Positions 46,045 to 56,380 of a DNA stretch of 64,000 bases are shown here, in pieces; the stretch's first letter is position 1, and each line of letters opens with the position of its first letter. The notes below the pieces were generated by a model. That model saw nothing but the letters and a program-made list of their open reading frames with translations, searched no databases and was not told the origin of the DNA. The stretch spans positions 1,240,001 through 1,304,000 of the forward strand of contig JAFEVB010000001.1 of NCBI GenBank assembly GCA_032629725.1. The letters run 5' to 3'. The translations under genes were made by a program, and so were the position numbers. The DNA comes from Gremmenia infestans (lineage: Eukaryota > Ascomycota > Leotiomycetes > Helotiales > Hamatocanthoscyphaceae).

Positions 46045-47600
46045 CTAACCACCATCCTGATCCACCTTCTCCTCCAACACAACCTCCGTAACCTTCTCGC
46101 CCCTCCTCTCCCCATCCCTCAACAAAAACTTATACCGTCCCCCTAGCACCAGATCCTTCGCCACCAACTCCCGCGTGCGCCCTAGACTCTCAATATCGCT
46201 AATGCGCTGCAGAGTAGCCTCGAGATGTGCCTCGAAGCCCTCCTCGCTACAAATGCTCCGAAACGCCCTCTGCATCGGCACCGAATCCGCGCGCACGAAG
46301 GCGCTGGACGTTATGGTGAAGAGGTTGATATGGTCGTATTCCCGGATGAAGTCCGCGCGCGTCATAATCTGCCGCGCGATGTGCAGCGGGATTTGCGGGA
46401 TGTTGTGGGTGCCGTCTGGGTTGGGTTGCGAGGCGAGTTCGGATTCGCGTTTTACGAGGGCGAGGGCTAGGACCATTGCTGCGGCCTATGAGTTGTGTTA
46501 TAAGTCTTGTTAGTGATATGGATGATTTCTGGTTTGGGAATTGAAGTGAGGGAGGGGTGGGGGGAGGGACGAACGGCGTATTTCTGCTGATCCATCACAT
46601 CATCATCCATCTCCATGCCCAAAATCCAGCATTGGTTCAAAAACCACCTTCGCTCGACATCGATGATCTCGTCACATGTCTTGATCATGTCCTTTGATTT
46701 CGCAACTCGGTTTAGGTACGTGAGGCGGCCTCCGACGCGGCTGTATACTTCGCTGAGGATTTCGGAGGTGGGAACTTCTTTGTAATATTTTGCGCGGTAT
46801 TTGGCGAGGGCGGTTAGGGCTTGGATTTTGGGGAGATCCGTGACGGATGTGACTTCCATGCGTGTTGCTAGTACTTTTAGTCGTTCGTAAACCCAGTAAT
46901 CGTCGCTATTGAAGACCATGGTCACGAGATTGCTGGCTGCCCATTGCTCGGCTCGTTGTTGTAGTAGCTCGATTAGGTCTCTTCCATCTTCATCGTCTCG
47001 AAGGAGGTGCACCGCATTAATGATGAGGACTAATGGCCTGCCGACCCTCCTTCGTCTTTTCAGGGCCACCTTTTCCAGCTTGTTGAAGGCACGTTCGATA
47101 TCTAGAAGCGCTGTAGAATCCCTCGGACCCCTCTCGGAGAAGTAGGAACCGATGTAGTCTTCGTGGAACTCGAAATCCAATGCTTTTCCCAGCCGGACTC
47201 TGAAGATCTCTAGGTCTGCATGTGCTTCAAACATGCTGATTCCTTCGCCGTCGACCTTCTTCATAGCATCGAGCAGCATACTGGACTTCCCTGTCCCCTT
47301 CTCTCCTATGAGAAGATGATAGTGTCCGTGATCAGTGCCATTGACGATTGCGTCAATCTTGGTTTGCTCTTCCCGTAAGATCCAGTGGGCTTCCTGCTCT
47401 GGATCTTGGCTGGCGATCGTGTTGGGGATTTGTTTGCCTAGAGCTGCGAGCTCGAGGACAGGATCGCCTGGTTCGAAAGCACCTTCCATCTTGTGCAATA
47501 CCAGCCATTTGTATGACTTGTGGTAGAGGTAGCCACCAAGTCCAAATCCTGTTCCCAAGACGATGATGGATGCAAAGGCAGTGGCTGCTGATTCCAGCAT
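46045..47600 (-). CDS. Membrane-anchored AAA-type ATPase with C-terminal winged-helix region (spliced)
   Basis: Complement of 46045-46485 joined to 46575-47600, 488 residues. A hydrophobic segment at residues 8-26 is a likely membrane anchor, perhaps mitochondrial. Walker A is GEKGTGKS at 99-106; the Walker B-like strand is RPLVLIINAVHLL, with Asn where acidic residues are usual. Then come DDEDGRDLIELLQQRAEQWA and VFNSDDYWVYERLK. The C-terminal part (IPLHIARQIMTRADFIREYD; VRADSVPMQRAFRSICSEEG; RISDIESLGRTREL) fits the winged-helix domain that follows the ATPase in this fungal family. The 89-bp intron uses an unusual donor, GTTCGT, with branch CACTAAC; its join YA|AAAMVLALALVKRE gives a continuous helix, which supports it. 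The biological role is not known to me. Confidence 0.83.
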
Positions 47601-48740
47601 TTTGGAAGGTAACGAAGGCTCATTTCGAAATTTTGAGTGATTCTGAGATTTTGGTCCAACTTTGCTTGTATCTGTTGCCTTCTCATCCTCTTTTGTTCAG
47701 TCAGCCGTATTCACTCCTCTAAGCACATGCCGTCAAGAACGTATGTGTCACGTGGTCCATCATATTTCACTCCCTCACTTGAGACAAGGCAAGCCCGCAT
47801 GGCAATCTATCCGCAATCCTGCGGTAGCTCATACGCCGCAGATGTATGTACTGTAACAGGAAAAACAGGTGATCCCAGATCTTAGCAATCATATGCGGAA
47901 GAATGCCTGCAGAATCTGGGGTGCATAAAAATCTGCCCTGTTACGCGACCACCACAACAGCCAGAAAGCTAATAATAACACGCAAAGCAAGAGCAAAAAG
48001 CAAAAAGCAAACCAGATCGCAGCGAGCATAATGCATTGGAATGATTCCAGACGTTGCACTTACTCAATTTCTCTTCTTCGCCATCTGTAGCAATATATCT
48101 TTGTTGTATACGTGTTACACTACGCGTTGTGGCCACGGGTGGACGCGGTCTGGGCCACAAAGACGGATTTTGATATAATATTCGCCCCGGAAATGCGGCG
48201 GCCCTCATAGTATGCGGTGCCTGTTGCAATCAAGGTTCGGAATTAAGCCGAAGGGCTATTGCGAGATGTACTGTAATAAGAACATGTGGGGACTTGGATG
48301 TAGTGGTGGAGAAAGAAACATGGCAGCTCGGGAGTGCGCATTTAGAGCTTGGCGCTGGCTTGGGGTTAGCAGTTCACAGGGTACGAGTAAGGTTAACGAA
48401 TCTTTATGATGAACGAGTGGATACCTATAGTAATTAATGATCTGTATGATATAAGTATTATATGTGTATTTGAATAGATCAGCATACATGGCTGAAATAC
48501 CACGTTTGCACACCAGATTGGATAATTATGTAGGGTGACTAATCTCTTCGATTCAACACAACCCCTTTTAAACGACGTTCCTTTAAGCTTGGCTATCATG
48601 AAATATATATTTGACATTACCACCTGCAAGCATCTGAATGAATTATACGAAATACAAGCTTGGACTGTATATGTTCCGCCCTAGACGAAGTTCGCCAGTG
48701 ATAAGGCGCTACCTTCTCTTGTCTTCATAATATCCCCGGT
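47601..48740. other. Intergenic region
   Basis: Promoter side of the ATPase gene and then non-coding sequence. Short frames on both strands have no protein character. No RNA gene was recognised. Confidence 0.45.
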
Positions 48741-49698
48741 AATGAAACGTCTCCGCCTAGCGACTACTTTCCTCCAAACATCACCTCGCCCTCATCATCT
48801 ACGCTCACATTCTCAATCAAAAGATATCTAGCCCCCCTTTCCACACAAAATCAACCCCACCCAAAAAGCCCTCCTTTAAACTATCATACTCACCCCTCTC
48901 CCTCCCCTCGACACCCTCACCCAGCTACTACCCCTCCGTCTCCTCATTCGACCGCTTCGACGGCGCCTGGGCAAAAACAATATCCAACCACGGAGGCGGA
49001 CTTTCTCTTTCCTCTCCCAGCAAGAATAAGAACGTCTTCGTATCCTTCATCGCGTTCCGCTGCACTAGTTCCTCGATTAATTCTCAGGCATGGGCGAGTT
49101 TCACGGAGAAATGTGAAAAGTTGATGTTGATTCAATGGGAACACGAAGCTTCTGAGGGGGCGCATCCGGAAGATATGAGGAGGTTTTTCTAAATTGCTTG
49201 GGTTGAAGATGTTGATGTTCAACAAGTTCATGTGGATCCAGGGTTATTGAGAGGGTGAGTTTTTGAGAAAGGGGGGGAGTCACATGATTTATGATTAATG
49301 AAGATACGAAGCTGATTTTTCGACAGGAAATTCCAAGACGTGATCAATGATCTAAAATCCCAAAGCTCCGGAACCACAGATATAATCTTCCCATCTATCA
49401 CCGCCTTCCTCTACATAGACGACGCAGCTATCTCCTCACTTTTGTCTCCTTCCTCGAGACAAATACCATTTGTACATGCGGTCAACCCTGGTTATGACGA
49501 CGATCCTCTAAATCCGGAAGCACATTATAAAATCGCTATTGAGCTTTTGGGACATTTTTGATGTTTGGTAGCAACGGGAGAGATGGGGTTGGAGGAACTG
49601 ATGCCGAGAGACGTGGGAGGTGTTTGTAGTGTTACTGGGGAGGATGAATTGTATGTGAGCGAGGTTATAGGGAAGGTGAAGGAGAGTTTGTTGAAGTG
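48741..49698 (+). pseudogene. Pseudogene of an unrecognised fungal protein
   Basis: Coding-like blocks share the plus strand: SYYPSVSSFDRFDGAWAKTI, NVFVSFIAFRCTSSSINSQA, then TAA at 49190-49192, IAWVEDVDVQQVHVDPGLLRG, a plausible 73-bp intron (GTGAGT to TCGACAG), FQDVINDLKSQSSG, IPFVHAVNPGYDDDPLNPE, TGA at 49559-49561, and GEMGLEELMPRDVGGVCSV. The two stops are in frame with coding-like sequence on both sides, and the 5' part has further frame problems around 48830. No family is recognised; a real gene with compensating introns cannot be wholly excluded. Confidence 0.5.
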
Positions 49699-49844
49699 AT
49701 AGGGATGGGATTGTGAGATGTGTCTGGTTTTCAGACGAAAGAAAAGTGGCCGAAATTTATCTTATGCAAGCTGTTGAAATGCCAGGTTGAGATGGTGCTG
49801 CTCAAGGGACACTAGACTTACGCAACGGTCGTGGTACCTATCGT

Positions 49845-50500
49845 CTAAGCGGGAACCGTTGCAGGGAGAAGGCCGCCGACAGTACCGATACATATCTCTA
49901 TATCTACCAGTTGACCCAAATTTCCGCATCCGATATTGATATTCGGAATTCAAGAGGACAATTGCGTTAGAGTAATGTTCCCAGGTACGGCCGCAATGAT
50001 CGATCGGCAGGTATCATTGACGGCGACTGTATAAACATCGCATTGGCCTGGAAGACAGACCGATGAGAGCCCTACTGCGGGGGAGTCGGCGCAGTATGCT
50101 TCCAAATTGTTCGCGTAAACACTTTGTGCTTTCGCAATTGTGTTACAGCTATCGCCTGCGAGGATAGGGTATCTATCCGGACATGGAGTTGCAGTGGCTG
50201 CTGCTGAAGAGGTAGCTGTTCCGTTTAGTGTCACAGGTGTGGGGGAAGTGTACGCATATCCAGTCGAGCCGCAGCTTTTCGTTATGAATGAGAAGTCAAC
50301 AGCTATTTCAGATAAGTACCCGAAAGTAGAGTTGAGCTCCATCCAGTTGTTGAACATCCAATGCACAATCTAAGCATGACTCTGAAGTGGGGGTCTGGGA
50401 GCAGGATGGATTGTACGCTCGGGGGTAGAATAAGTCACCACAGAACTCACCTTCCTTAGAGTGAGAACTGCAACCTTATTTTATGACAAAACACACATCG
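49845..50500 (-). pseudogene. LysM-domain protein pseudogene
   Basis: The minus-strand frame shows two LysM modules: YPILAGDSCNTIAKAQSVYA and, after CLPGQCDVYTV, VAVNDTCRSIIAAVPGNITL. The second runs into TGA at 49950-49952 exactly where LysM repeats have the Trp of SWNPNIN, so TGG became TGA. The frame then continues INIGCGNLGQLVDIEICI to a TAG at 49845-49847. Upstream, an intron at 50370-50450 fits (GTGAGT to GCTTAG), but the signal peptide exon cannot be found. LysM proteins bind chitin oligomers and in plant-associated fungi hide chitin from host receptors. This copy looks disabled by at least one stop and 5' loss. Confidence 0.65.
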
Positions 50501-52320
50501 CGCCCCCTAATCCTCGCTGACTATGTTACACTCACTCATTTGTAATACAGAAGCCTTCTGGATGACGGACGGCTACATAGTCTATCATCTAGATCTTTTG
50601 TCACGCAAACAGTCTGCCCGACGGAGGTGCACAGGCATAATTGAGTCTAACAAGAAGGTGCAGTGCGGTGCATGTGTCTTGTAACGTCGTACGACATCCT
50701 ATACATTTCCAGCTCTATCTGGACATACGGAGTTCCTTTTCCAGGACATCCAAGCTGGCTACGCGAGGATATACAGTAACTTCAGCTAAATGAATCCCAC
50801 ATCCACTTCACCCTCCTGGATGTCGGAGAGCAGAGTCGCTGCTTCGAGTTGGTTGCAGGTAAGATTGCAACAAGATGCATCACAAAAAACAAAGTTCAAC
50901 GCGGGGTATTTTACCCGCCAACAAATGCATGTACTGTAAAGGCTATACGACGATGGCTTTCGACAATACGAAGTAATGATGCTGCAGTCCGTATTGCTGG
51001 TGCTGCAGAAGGATAGACGACTTGGAAAAGAAGAAAGAAGTGCGCTGCATCAAGGGTTTAAGGCTTCCTACTCTACGAAGACCAGCCTTGGAACAATGGA
51101 TGGTAACTTGCGTTAATTCGTGTTTTGCCTTGGTTCTCTCTGTTCCGAGTGGCTCTGCTTTCACGCACATGGCTCCAAATCCCCGAATAGTAGGGCTGAG
51201 GGCGCGCTCTGACCGAGCGTGGAAACATGTTTTCGTCTCGTTCCTGCATCATCACCGTACGGCTTATGCAGGCAACCTCAATCTTGCTGCACATCATCCT
51301 GCAACATTCCAACGGAAGGCCCTGCACAAATCCTTCCTCACGTTCAACTTCCGGTAGAGTTTGTCTGTGGAATCAACAGAAACAACATTGACGGAGGATG
51401 ATTTTCAGGTTCAGGGAGCCGACTGCTACTCATATCATGTCAGGCCTGCTTCATATGCATGATCGTCTCCCAGGAACAGTATTCGACGTCACATACTTGT
51501 AAAAGGTATAATAAAATACCGGTACTGTATCAACAAAAAGAGATACCAACGATCTTCCGCCTATCCAATAATCATAATGCATGAAGTTAATGCATTGGGA
51601 CGACTCCACACTAATTGGCCTATAGAGCCCCCCAGTCTTGCTTTATCGGAGTAACACAAGTAACTCGTACTGTAGGTTTGTCCAAGTGGACATTTCATAT
51701 ACGAGAATTCCGAGCAGATGGAGAAGATAATGTCAAGAGTACCGTCGTACATGGTCTTCTATGGTGTTTTCGACGAGCCTCGGCCATCACATTTGATATT
51801 CGACTCTATCATTGATTAAAACCTTCGCCTTTCTCGTTTGCTTGTCGCGGATGTCTACATTCCATGACCGTTCGGTTCGGTGATACCCAAGGACTTTTAA
51901 AGTTGGTTACGGTCTTGTTGGTGGGAATCCCTACGGTTCTCCCGTGTCCCCGTGTTAGTAACCCGCATTCTAATAGTGCCCGACTTACAACAATCCATCC
52001 CAAAGTCGTCATTGGTGGTACAGAAGCAAAAAATATCAAGACTCAGGGGGAAGGATTTCAGGCTCTTTCCTAGCTATCCGGTATAGTAGCATTTTTATAT
52101 ATATGTCCAAGCTGCCACTGGCCCAGAGCAAGCCTCACCTATTTCTTCTAGAAGCGTCGCTTCCAGTGACATATTTGGATGTAGTAAGGTTTATTGATAT
52201 TAGGAGGACCCAAGTTACTCATACTCAAGAGGAAACAAAAGGTTGTTGATGCGTAACTGACGTGTGGGACATTGGACTCTAGCCGCTCTTTATTTTGATG
52301 GTGGATACCCTCAGCTCGAA
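50501..52320. other. Long intergenic region
   Basis: No gene supported. Frames of 60-110 codons on both strands near 51020-51360 overlap one another and look random. The last few hundred bases are the promoter of the 52321 gene. Confidence 0.4.
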
Positions 52321-55057
52321 ATGCCTTCAAAGATGTTGTCTTCCGGGCCGATCCCAAAGACAATATTCACCGCCAAGCCGGACTCGGCATCGCGCTCAAC
52401 ATCAAGTTTGCCTACATCTGCATCTACCTTTTCTGGCGATAAACACTCGACATCTCTTCCATGGATCTTGCATCATATTCTTCATCGCCAGCTATCGAGC
52501 GAGCTACCTCTGCGCATCATGTTTTCCTTCAATGCCGGTAGGCTATATATATCTGTCGCCCATTGGCATGTCCATAGCTAACATTTCCAACCTAAGGCGA
52601 AAAACTCCCAACCTTACAGCAAGCGCATCAATGGTGGAACTATGACACCAAAGGAAAACTAATTATCGACTTCCTTGCCTCATTACCGCACAACACGCCA
52701 GCAAACGACCTCGCGGCCGAAAATTCCCAGCTCGTGCAGTTCCAGAATTCCGATCGGGGCAAGGTTGATTACATCAATGCCGTGAATGATCCGATTAACC
52801 AATTCTTAGATGTGAGCAAAGATCCTCTGTTTGATATCGATTGCGCCAGTGCAAGCGAGCCGCGTGGTCATTCTTTACTTTTGATTCGGAGGATATGTCT
52901 GGACCGTGCTTTCAAAGCGAATTACGAAGAAGCGCAATTTAATCAAGCGTTGCCTGCCTTGGATTATCTTCGAGACCTGGAATGTACGAGGCGGACTGTA
53001 TTACGCGAAGCTGCCACGCAACTTGGTATTGGGAAGGAAAATTGGAGAGATGTCCTGTCTCAAGATCAAGAGGCATATGAATGGATAAAGAAGGTTCAAA
53101 AGCAGGAGCTTGAGATTGAGTCCCACTATGCGCACGCCTTTGTAGATCTTCGGATTTGGGTATACATTCACCTCAGCTATCAAATTGATGAATGCTGACC
53201 ACAAGACAGACTATGGCTCACGAGTTACAATCAGAGCACTTTTACAAACCTAACGCCTTGGCTATGCTCAACACTCTCTTCCCGCCAAGTACGAAGGATA
53301 TGCCAAACGACAAGATTGATGTCGAGGCATTGAAGAAATATCGCGCCACGTTCTATCAACACATTCTTGCTGTCGAGGCAAAAGGCACTGGTATCGTCAA
53401 TGACTTTGTGCAACAATTATTGAACCCCCAGGCGAAACATAGTTGGCAATCAGCACGGCAGAGCTTGGTAGCCTACATTGAGTTAGCGGACCTCATGATT
53501 CAGCAGGCCAATGTAGTTCAGGAAGAAGAGTGGTATTCCACGCGACATGCTAGTGCCATTAGCGGAGACAATTCAGCGTTCAGCGAGCGCCGATCTACAA
53601 TAAGCAGTGTGAACACCAGCCTCAATGGCCAGATGCTATCTATATCAGGCCCGAACAGCCCCGCCATACCTACCACGAATATTATCACCAATCCTCAAAT
53701 ACCTAGCCGCACAAAGACAGCTAGCAAGTCGTCCGATGCAGCAATAACTTTCCAGACATATACCCAATCTCCAGCCTTTGCACCAAAACTCGTTCAGTCT
53801 GGTGGTACCAGCCTTCAAGGCAACCAGTCAATCAATGTCCAAGATCGGAGAACACCAGCGGCGTATCCGACGACATTTGACTCGGCCATTGGTGAACCTC
53901 CTGCAAGATCAATACCAGGTTTACCCGGTAGCAAAACAGATATCATCCCTACTCAACGACGATTCCCGGATTTACCACTGCGGAATCCAGATTCCTATCC
54001 ATCTCTTCTACGAAAACCATCTGACTCGCTTGTGAATCTTGATACGTTTCGCAATAAGAGCCACTCGATCCCGTCTCTTAAGCCACCCACATATCCTCGA
54101 GTGGGAATGTATACACAAAATCAGATGATTTCTACGAGCCCTCTCTCGTCCGCATTCGTTCCTGATGAAGGGGGAGACCTTTCTCCCCCACTTTGGAGCA
54201 TCTCGAAGACTCAGCCACGTACACCAAATGCTTCGTCGATTGACCTTAAATCCCGGCAATACAATTTTCTCAAGCATCCATACAAAGAGCCATCTGACCC
54301 TGAGCCGCAAACGATCAAAAAAAAGACGAGTATGCCGTCACTATTTCGGAAAAAGGAGCATGATACTACGAGTCTAAACCCGAATGAACCTGCTCCCTCA
54401 CTCCATACTGTGAAGATTGCACAGCAAATCTATCCTTTCCCTCCATATTCCGAGGAAGGGCTCACGCAGTCTGGGAAAGCGAGCAAGCAGAACAGCAAAT
54501 CTTCGAAGAGGAGTGCAGATACTGCGATTATCAACCCGGACGAATCTACTACGTTACTCAATACCATAAGGAGTCTACAGCAAGTCTACCCCTTTGAGAA
54601 CTTGGAGCAATATTACGAGGGCGATGGGTTCATACAGTCCGGGAAAACGAGCAAGCACAACAGCAAATCCTCAAAGAAGAATATAGATTTCAAAAAAGTT
54701 ATTGAAAAGATAGCTCCCCCGAGCTTATCAATGGAGACTTGGACGAGTACCATAAAAGACGGCCAACGTCCCGTCTCAGGGCCAGATACTTACGGTGGCG
54801 CCTCACCTTTAGAAGTTAACCTTCCACGGCCCTCATTGAAGAAGAATCGGAGTGCGACGGCTGGTATAATAGGCAGTATTGGGAGAAAATTGAAAACCCG
54901 CAAATCTTCAAGAGGAAAGGCCGATCATTTGCAAGATAAACACACTGGTCCATATGTCATGGCAGTCCCTGACGTAGCACCCCATCCACCTTCAGCACCA
55001 AGCTCACCTACCGGAAAACTGTTCGCCAGCGCACTCAATCTCCCATCGCCCTCCTAA
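52321..55057 (+). CDS. Large uncharacterised protein with disordered Ser/Pro-rich half (spliced)
   Basis: Exons 52321-52537, 52597-53159 and 53210-55057 give 875 residues; the first intron is 59 bp (GTAGGC, branch AGCTAACAT), the second 50 bp (GTATAC). Another donor 18 bases earlier is possible. The N-terminal third is helical and ordered: LPTLQQAHQWWNYDTKGKLI, INAVNDPINQFLDVSKDPLF, FNQALPALDYLRDLE, FYQHILAVEAKGTGIVNDFV. The rest is Ser/Thr/Pro/Lys-rich and probably disordered. It includes an internal duplication: two segments of about 60 residues with LNTIRSLQQVYPF or LHTVKIAQQIYPF, then a KTSKHNSKSSKK-type basic patch. No catalytic motif is seen. A start at 52321 is the first Met in a long open frame; 52333 and 52519 are alternatives. 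The true C-terminus may continue past the stop (next entry). Confidence 0.65.
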
Positions 55058-55445
55058 AGACCACCGCAACCTCCCCCTCGCCCGCCCTATCACCGCATTC
55101 AGTCTAGCTGAGCCCGAGCTCCTCCCTCCCACCTACATGTCCCCGCGCTCTGCACTCCCCCTCGACTGCAAATACAACCTCACGCGCCACCGCGAATACG
55201 TGCGTCAAGCGCTCATCGAAAAAGCACGTGCGGAAAAATACGATACGGAGTTTGAGAAGCCGAGACCGGCACCTATGATACCGCAGGTTAGGAAGAGGGG
55301 GCGGGAGTTTAGGGATCAGACGCTTTGGGTTCCGTTTAAAGGGCCGAGGGCGACCCCGAAGACGCCGGAGCAGAGACGGAAGGATGAGGATTTGAGGAGG
55401 GTGCCACCACCGCCGACGCCAACGACAACGACGCTGGTGACGTAG
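55058..55445 (+). CDS. Possible C-terminal exon or frameshifted continuation of the preceding gene
   Basis: A shifted frame runs through the preceding stop as PKDHRNLPLARPITAFSLAE and on through YNLTRHREYVRQALIEKARA to a stop at 55445. Its Arg/Lys-rich, Pro-rich composition and high GC at third positions look coding. No good GT-AG intron joins it, apart from a weak GTCCAT donor near 54946. Either a base is lost near 55020-55055, or this is a separate small gene starting at 55137. Confidence 0.4.
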
Positions 55446-55783
55446 GGTGAAGGGTGTATTGCGTGCGTAGCTGTGAGGTTTGACAAAGGATGTGATATGG
55501 GGGGGAGTGCGGATTGATATTGATATGGATATGGAACAAAATTTCTTTCGGTCTGTTTGTTTGTCTGGATATGGAAGGTTAGGTTTTTCTGGAGTTAGTT
55601 TTTGTGTTTAACGTGGGATGCAAGATGTAAGATGTTATCATGTAGATATGCGATATGACGGCCAAAAAAGGGTGTAAGGATAAAGATACAAAAAAGTAGT
55701 ATTTAGCTAGAGTGTAAGGGAAAAGAAAAAGGGAAAAGGAATGGAAAATGGTATGCGAAATGAAAGTCTTTATTTGTTCTCAT

Positions 55784-56009
55784 CTCCAATATTGTTTTAC
55801 GGCCGTCTTGATAGAAAGAAGAAATCTCCTAGTAGACAGAAGAAAAGCGGCATACAATTTATAATATGCTAGGTAGCGGGGATATTTAAAGCTGATAAGA
55901 GTAAGGTAAGTGCCGCTTTTTATGCCTAGTATAGGGAAGCATAATAAAAAGTCTAAGGGTTCATAATTAACAGTCCTTTTACAAGGAAGGCCGTAAAACA
56001 CTATAGGAG
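55784..56009. repeat. MITE-like foldback element
   Basis: A 226-bp AT-rich insert bounded by imperfect terminal inverted repeats of about 27 bp: the left end has CTCCAATATTGTTTTACGGC and the right end GGCCGTAAAACACTATAGGAG. A second inner inverted pair (AAAAGCGGCATA near 55850 against TGCCGCTTTT near 55912) lies within it. No frame is meaningful. Confidence 0.6.
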
Positions 56010-56380
56010 TGTTATAAACGTTGAAATAAGCGAGTGACTTTGGAGCTTCTCCTAAAGGGAACTTATACGGGCAGATATCTCACGACTTAAAAAGAACGTT
56101 TTAGTATTATTATAAACTCTAATAATTAATCTTTACATCCCGAAACAACTTGTCCTGTTTCATACTAAAAAGGAACGACCAATCCTACACCAGTTCACAC
56201 GTGACATGGCTTGTGTGCCCTGCCCTACCCTGCCTTCCCCGCCCCGCTAAAAAAAAACCGCCCGTGCTTTCGTTTCTCCACCTCTCGCGTCTCAAGAAAA
56301 TCACATCGCGACTTCCTCCCCTCAACGCGCATCGCCCAATCCACAATCACCACCCCCTCAATCGGTGCGCGACTTTCAAC

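Noticed and set aside
50943..51357. Overlapping frames on both strands at 51 kb
   Set aside because: Three frames overlap over the same bases with no protein-like pattern; treated as random.
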